Shown here one piece after another: positions 7,528 through 11,467 of a DNA stretch of 11,467 nucleotides. A program made the position numbers and the translations under genes. Each line of letters starts with the position of its first letter. Position 1 is the stretch's first letter. Below the pieces are notes generated by a model that was not told the DNA's origin, made no database searches, and was given only the letters and a program-made list of their open reading frames with translations. Source of the DNA: Obelidium mucronatum (Eukaryota; Chytridiomycota; Chytridiomycetes; Chytridiales; Chytriomycetaceae); assembly GCA_025765595.1 (NCBI GenBank), contig JAIVFH010000647.1, positions 1-11,467 of the forward strand, read 5' to 3'.

Positions 7528-9006
7528 ATGACAACCAACAACAACTTGAAAACAACTTTTACGCTTGATCATGATAACATCAGCGATTTCCACCAGTGGG
7601 TTGATGACATTGAAGGTGTTGCAGCCCAACACAATGTTCTCCACACCATTCGTCTCGATCCAGAATCCCATGATGATAATATCAACAACTACTTGGTCCC
7701 TTATGGTCCAAATGGTGCTATTACTGATGATCCACAGTTACTTGAACTTGCAGTCTGGGATAACCACGAAGACCCGAATGACCCATGGGTTCTTCAGCTG
7801 ACCAATGTCCCAAATACTTGTCCAGGGTCTTACGCGAACAACAAGATGATGCAACGTATCATCAAGTGGAACATCTCCGCTGCCCTATTGAATATTTGTC
7901 AGCAAAACACAAAGTGTGCACGTACCTGGATTCGAAACCTCCAGACCTACTACAATGCACAAACTAGGACCGATACGAAGGAAACCATCAAAGAGTGGAT
8001 CACACTTCAACATCTGTCACATGAATCAATTAGTGAATACTACAATCGATTCTCCAATATTCTTACCAAGATGCGTGCTGATCCAACCAATGCCGCATTC
8101 CGTCCATTTGTCAATCTCCCTGAAGTTATTAATCATGTCATTGACGCACTCTACAAACAATCTTTTGGTCATCAAATTCAAAGAATCAAAAGTCTTGAAA
8201 TTACAAACCTCAGTGATCTCTTGAAGGAACTCCTGGAGACTGAGAAGAACATCGGCTTCAAACCAAAGAAGACCGCAACTGACTTTGCCCTGCTCCTTGG
8301 AAGTGGACAACCCAACGGAAGCAGCAACTTCAACTCCAATGGGACTGGGCGAGGAGGTTTCCGCGGGCGTGGTAGAGGCCGTGGTCGCGGAAGTTACAAC
8401 AACGCGAGCGGTCGCCCCGGACCTTATCCAGCTCAGAACACCCAGTGGAATCGTGGAGGCGGGAACTCTAATAGGGGAGGATACGTTAACCAGGGAAGAC
8501 AATTTCCTGTTAATAGCAACCAACCCACTCACCGCTTACATGCCTTAGAGTTTACAACTCAACAACCTCCAAGTCCTTGCAAAACTTGCGGGGGCAATCA
8601 CTTTCACGTTCAATGCTTCAAGTCCCAGGACTATGCATTCAACGCGCTACTTCCATTCCCTCAGGGGAAACCGCTGCTGCCACCAAACAGGATCCGCAAC
8701 GACATTGTCAAACATCCGCTGATCCAGCAACTACTATTGAAACCGCAAAACGCATTGTTCAATGCTCCTTTCGATAACTACCAATGGCAGCAACCCGTTT
8801 ACTATCAACAACAATCACTGATGGTTCCACAACAACAACTTCCACTACCACCCACTGCTCAGCAACAATCTACAGTATCATTCCAGCAGCAACCTACAGT
8901 TATCAATGATCAGCAAACCACAAATAGTATAAATACCCAGGCAAATAACTTAGCTTCGGGGTCTGGTACTATGGTCCCTGCGGGTTTTTACCGGGGCCAG
9001 CACTAA
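7528..9006 (+). CDS. gag: Ty1/copia Gag (capsid/nucleocapsid) polyprotein
   Basis: This 492-residue ORF is intact. Residues about 105-250 form a helical region typical of copia Gag (UBN2-like), with the WITLQHLSHESISEYYNRF segment. Residues about 272-325 are rich in RGG/RGRG repeats, expected to bind RNA. A zinc knuckle C351-X2-C354-X3-H358-X4-C363 follows, and the C-terminus is Gln-rich (about 410-475). The start ATG has A at -3 and is preceded by an in-frame stop. In related elements the product assembles virus-like particles and packages the element RNA. Pol follows in the -1 frame, with a slippery site 16 bases before the Gag stop codon. No premature stops are present, so the 5' half of the element is young or still under selection. 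Confidence 0.88.
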   Translation: MTTNNNLKTTFTLDHDNISDFHQWVDDIEGVAAQHNVLHTIRLDPESHDDNINNYLVPYGPNGAITDDPQLLELAVWDNHEDPNDPWVLQLTNVPNTCPGSYANNKMMQRIIKWNISAALLNICQQNTKCARTWIRNLQTYYNAQTRTDTKETIKEWITLQHLSHESISEYYNRFSNILTKMRADPTNAAFRPFVNLPEVINHVIDALYKQSFGHQIQRIKSLEITNLSDLLKELLETEKNIGFKPKKTATDFALLLGSGQPNGSSNFNSNGTGRGGFRGRGRGRGRGSYNNASGRPGPYPAQNTQWNRGGGNSNRGGYVNQGRQFPVNSNQPTHRLHALEFTTQQPPSPCKTCGGNHFHVQCFKSQDYAFNALLPFPQGKPLLPPNRIRNDIVKHPLIQQLLLKPQNALFNAPFDNYQWQQPVYYQQQSLMVPQQQLPLPPTAQQQSTVSFQQQPTVINDQQTTNSINTQANNLASGSGTMVPAGFYRGQH

Positions 9007-9013
9007 GTTGGCC
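8982..9013 (+). promoter_or_regulatory. Probable -1 programmed ribosomal frameshift signal
   Basis: G GGT TTT at 8982-8988 is an X XXY YYZ heptamer in the Gag frame. After a 6-nt spacer, GGCCA (8995-8999) can pair with TGGCC (9009-9013), forming a 5-bp hairpin with a 9-nt loop. A -1 slip here opens the Pol frame from 8988 without stops through 9081 to 10565, bypassing the Gag stop. Confidence 0.65.
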
Positions 9014-9080
9014 GAAAGATGGACTTGAAGTTGACGCGCCATCTATAACTCAAATCATCAATACATCAGCGTCACAACAA

Positions 9081-10565
9081 ATGGAAGAAGAAGAAAATCA
9101 AATACCTTTAACTACAACTGCTACCACTAAGAAGAAGCGACGGAAACTGAAAGCCGTTCCTGATTCTATCATTCATCAGAACATTCAACCGCAACTCCGC
9201 AAAGCCGAACGTACCCTACAATGGAAACAATCAGCAAAACCAACAAATACAACAACATCAAAAACCAAATTCAGTTTACCTTCGAGGATCGATCCAGCTC
9301 CCGACGACATTCTGGATTCAAACAACTATAATCAACTCTATGACGAAATCAAAAGGGCGTTCCGCACCGGGGGGGCCTGTGATGAGAACATGGTCTTGTC
9401 ACAGCCAGACGCAGTCCCCCCTGCGAATGATAAGTCATTAGAAGAATTCATTACATTATACAACAACACTGAAACGCTTACCAGTATCAAGGAAACACCA
9501 AAACTCTTGTACCAGTTTCAGCCAACAAACACTAAGTTCGTCTTCGTCATTGATGGAGGTTGCCGAAAGACTTGCTTGAAGACCACGGATTATTTCGTCT
9601 CTTTCACTCCGTGTAGCCGCACCTCTGGTACCGCTGACGAAGATGGAACTCCGCTTCAGATAACTGGAACTGGAGACGCAGTCATTATTCTAGAAAATGG
9701 ATACGCGTTATTAATCAAAGACGCGTGCCTCACTCCAAAGATAGTAACTCACCTAATTGGGACCAATGATCTTGAAGACGCTGGACTCCATTTCCAATCT
9801 TCAAGAGGACTCCCCGGTTACATCTTTAAGTCCCATCCATCATCAGACTTGGGACCGCATCAACCCTTATTCCAATGCATCAAACGGAATGGACTCCACT
9901 TTCTTCCAGTACGCAATCATCCCATTCCATCCAACCAGTCGCGTCAGTTCCATTCGCTACTCTCAGCAAAACTTCAGAATATGCGTCTACGAGAATTAAG
10001 CAAAGGACAATTAGAAAGAGCTTCGCGTCAAATGCTAAATGACTTACTGGATTATGAACTTCGACACCGAATCTTTGGACATGCTAGCGACGCGAGACTC
10101 AGATACATGCAGCGTCATCATACTTCAAGCGACTTGCATCCAATTCAATTTCCGCCGAAGCCAATGCCATGCGATTCCTGCGAAAGTTGTAAAACAAATA
10201 AGCAACCGTTTAAGTCAGATCCAAAGAAACATTTACCTGGAGAACAGCTTGGATTTGACGTCGTTGAAATCAAACCGCCACATCTTGGAAAATACCCATA
10301 CGCGCTTGTCATGAATGATTATGGTTCAAAGAGATCTGACGTCGCACTACTTGAACACAAAGATGAAGCATTAGTGTGGGCTATCCGACTTCATCAAAAG
10401 ACAATCACAAAATATCAACTTACCACAAAACGGATGCGAATGGATCCTGGAGAACTAGGAAGATCTCCTGCATTCATGAAATACTGCGAACTCAACAACA
10501 TCTCATTCGAGCCAGGAATACCGGAACATGTTGTAGAGGGACTGGAAGCGGTGCTGGTTCTGTAG
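9081..10565 (+). CDS. pol: Ty1/copia Pol, protease plus truncated integrase
   Basis: The first ATG is at 9081, but the frame is open back to 8988 and is probably reached by -1 frameshifting from Gag. After a basic N-terminal stretch, a copia-type protease region lies at residues about 150-245. The catalytic motif reads D158-G-G instead of D-S/T-G. The integrase zinc finger is H329-X4-H334-X29-C364-X2-C367. The integrase core follows, with D393 and D455 (motif DPGE in place of DNGGE), about 61 residues apart as usual. Homology ends near residue 483, where the inverted host-exon sequence begins. The last eleven residues are read from that sequence, and the catalytic Glu expected near residue 491 of a normal core is lost. 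Reverse transcriptase and RNase H are absent. The integrase cannot be functional. Protease activity is doubtful given the DGG motif. Confidence 0.82.
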   Translation: MEEEENQIPLTTTATTKKKRRKLKAVPDSIIHQNIQPQLRKAERTLQWKQSAKPTNTTTSKTKFSLPSRIDPAPDDILDSNNYNQLYDEIKRAFRTGGACDENMVLSQPDAVPPANDKSLEEFITLYNNTETLTSIKETPKLLYQFQPTNTKFVFVIDGGCRKTCLKTTDYFVSFTPCSRTSGTADEDGTPLQITGTGDAVIILENGYALLIKDACLTPKIVTHLIGTNDLEDAGLHFQSSRGLPGYIFKSHPSSDLGPHQPLFQCIKRNGLHFLPVRNHPIPSNQSRQFHSLLSAKLQNMRLRELSKGQLERASRQMLNDLLDYELRHRIFGHASDARLRYMQRHHTSSDLHPIQFPPKPMPCDSCESCKTNKQPFKSDPKKHLPGEQLGFDVVEIKPPHLGKYPYALVMNDYGSKRSDVALLEHKDEALVWAIRLHQKTITKYQLTTKRMRMDPGELGRSPAFMKYCELNNISFEPGIPEHVVEGLEAVLVL

Positions 10566-10676
10566 ACAGATGAGCTGATCGTTGTGGGCACTAGAGAGAT
10601 TTTGGAGAGAATTCTTAAACTTTATTCCCAAACATGGAGCTTGCAACATGAGTTTCATGTGCCTCCAACACTTCCC
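10529..10676 (-). pseudogene. Inverted copy of the host exon segment (right arm)
   Basis: Read on the minus strand, this matches 7093-7243 with two substitutions (Val to Ala, Thr to Ile) and loss of one whole codon (His). The same frame stays open through the copy. It has no upstream exons here: the sequence before it (10677-10690) does not match the host gene. Its reading frame runs out shortly after the junction with the truncated integrase. It could come from a different paralogue or allele of the plus-strand gene. Confidence 0.8.
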
Positions 10677-10688
10677 CTCAAGCGAACA

Positions 10689-11223
10689 TGATTGAATAAA
10701 GAATGAATTGAACAACGATCAGACTTGGATCATGTGACATGAATGTGACTTGATTAATTGCCAATGATTGATTAAGGCTTGGTGATTAAACGGGTTCGGC
10801 GAAGGTCATGTGATTGTCACGTGATGATGCCTTCCCCTTGATCGTGTGAATCGCTTGAGAGTTGTGTCTTTCTGTGCGGTCTTGCGTTATTACACCCTGT
10901 GTCAGATTCTTACTGACTAAAACACTCGTCCCTCGCTCAACCATGAAAATGGCGAAGCAAGGATAAAGTGAAACCTTCATAGGCGGATATGTAATAATCG
11001 AACAAGTGCGCAGAGCAGGTCTTGAACCTGGGATGTCTTGGTAGCAGACTTGCGCTCTGACCATTGAGCTAAGTGGTTGGTTTTCTTGTGTACTTTTGAA
11101 CTTGAATAAATAGTTGAATTGTTCTATATGAATTGTATGTTTAAAATATGAAGTTTCTAGGTTCTAGAATCGAAATCGAATTGAATTGAATAGAATTGAC
11201 TTAGCATTATTGGGGGCAAATCA
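10689..11223 (-). mobile_element. Candidate LTR of a second, minus-strand copia element
   Basis: It lies directly downstream (minus strand) of the RNase H stop codon, where a 3' LTR is expected. On the minus strand it would start TGATT and end AATCA, matching the TG...CA rule with a 5-bp terminal inverted repeat and a length of 535 bp. No second LTR is in the window for comparison, so the edges are an inference. Confidence 0.35.
11006..11079 (-). ncRNA. tRNA-like sequence with pol III A and B boxes (degenerate)
   Basis: On the minus strand TAGCTCAATGG (11061-11071) matches the A box and GGTTCAAGACC (11018-11028) matches the B box, 43 nt apart as in real tRNAs. The D arm (GCTC/GAGC) and most of the T stem pair. 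The anticodon stem and acceptor stem do not pair, so this is not a working tRNA gene. It may be a tRNA-derived SINE head or a relic inside the LTR. Confidence 0.5.
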
Positions 11224-11237
11224 CGACTAGCCCCAAT
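11209..11237. other. Small inverted repeat (hairpin) after RNase H
   Basis: ATTGGGG (11209-11215) and CCCCAAT (11231-11237) are perfect complements with a 15-nt loop. The stem lies between the RNase H stop codon and the candidate LTR. On the minus strand the right stem arm reads ATTGGGG and might be part of a polypurine primer region. Confidence 0.45.
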
Positions 11238-11272
11238 GCGTATCGCGGAAGTCAATCTTGAATCGTGAGTTG

Positions 11273-11467
11273 TTAAATTGTAATCGCAGTAAGAGACATC
11301 ATGCCAAATCGGGCACGAAGTTTCTTGAATTGATCGCGTCCAAGACACTTGGTGAGTAAATCGGCTGGCTGGTCAGCGGTCTTGATCCAAGTGACCTTGA
11401 CTTGCTTTAAATTGACCAGTTCGCGAATGTAGTGGTATCGTATATTGATATGTTTCGATCGATGTGA
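11273..11467 (-). CDS. pol: Ty1/copia Pol, C-terminal end of RNase H domain (partial)
   Basis: The frame enters from the right edge and stops at 11273-11275. Its 64 residues contain the typical copia C-terminal signature: SKHINIRYHYIRE, then after about 16 residues ADQPADLLTK, then GRDQFKKLRARFG. This is the RNase H end that normally closes the Ty1/copia polyprotein; the domain degrades the RNA strand during reverse transcription. It is on the strand opposite to the Gag-Pol at 7528-10565, so it belongs to a separate or inverted element. It shows no stops or frameshifts, so the rest of that element, including reverse transcriptase, probably lies to the right of the window. Confidence 0.9.
   Translation of the reverse strand, partial: SHRSKHINIRYHYIRELVNLKQVKVTWIKTADQPADLLTKCLGRDQFKKLRARFGMMSLTAITI

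Larger units (their letters stand above)
7244..10528 (+). mobile_element. Truncated Ty1/copia retrotransposon (5' part)
   Basis: Gag with a zinc knuckle is followed by protease and then integrase, the domain order of Ty1/copia. The element lacks the integrase C-terminus, reverse transcriptase, RNase H and any identifiable 3' LTR. Both ends coincide with the arms of the inverted host-exon duplication. The leader (7244-7527) probably contains part of the 5' LTR or untranslated region, but I could not define an LTR edge or primer-binding site. Confidence 0.8.

Noticed and set aside
8026..8532. Minus-strand open frame opposite Gag
   Set aside because: It is the antisense shadow of the Gag coding region, with no independent support.
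11006..11079. Functional tRNA gene
   Set aside because: The acceptor and anticodon stems do not pair, although the A and B boxes are good.

Overview
This is eukaryotic, repeat-rich DNA. The evidence is a plus-strand gene with short GT-AG introns (about 50-66 nt, plus one of 244 nt) carrying CTGAC/CTAAC/TTAAC-like branch sites, Ty1/copia retroelement pieces, tRNA-derived SINE-like sequence, and long AT-rich simple repeats. Intron size, branch sites and a possible KDZ-associated zinc-cluster fragment fit a fungus, perhaps a basidiomycete or another TE-rich lineage. The window does not fix the species, and some small-genome animals cannot be excluded.

Layout. Positions 1-3440 are non-coding and repeat-laden: the tail of a dispersed SINE-like element at the left edge, a block of short palindromes (126-245), about 400 bp of AAATA/AAAAT repeat, an array of CTTGTAATGA boxes, three near-palindromic boxes with a GTGCAC core, ATACA microsatellites inside an inverted repeat, a 26-C homopolymer and a 23-bp tandem repeat. 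Positions 3445-3672 hold a SINE-like element whose 3' end matches the window start. It cuts off a minus-strand ORF with a Cys cluster (3636-4070).

Positions 4095-7404 hold an unrecognised gene of about seven exons. It has a globular N-terminal region, a long Ser/Thr/Pro/Lys-rich linker, an acidic stretch with two nuclear-localisation-like basic clusters, and a conserved-looking C-terminal part. Its last exon runs into retroelement sequence at 7243/7244, so the predicted C-terminus is chimeric.

Positions 7244-10528 hold the 5' portion of a Ty1/copia element: leader, Gag (7528-9006), then Pol in the -1 frame with a protease and part of an integrase. A good -1 frameshift signal (GGGTTTT, 6-nt spacer, hairpin) lies at the Gag/Pol junction. 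Integrase homology stops just before the catalytic Glu, exactly where an inverted copy of the host exon (10529-10676) begins. The truncated element is therefore flanked by about 150-bp inverted repeats of coding sequence. From 10689 to the right edge lies a second copia element on the minus strand: a candidate LTR containing a tRNA-like pol III box pair, then the C-terminal end of an RNase H domain (11273-11467). No reverse transcriptase is present in the window.

No metabolic pathway or operon is present. The coherent story is repeated invasion and rearrangement of one host locus by copia and SINE elements.
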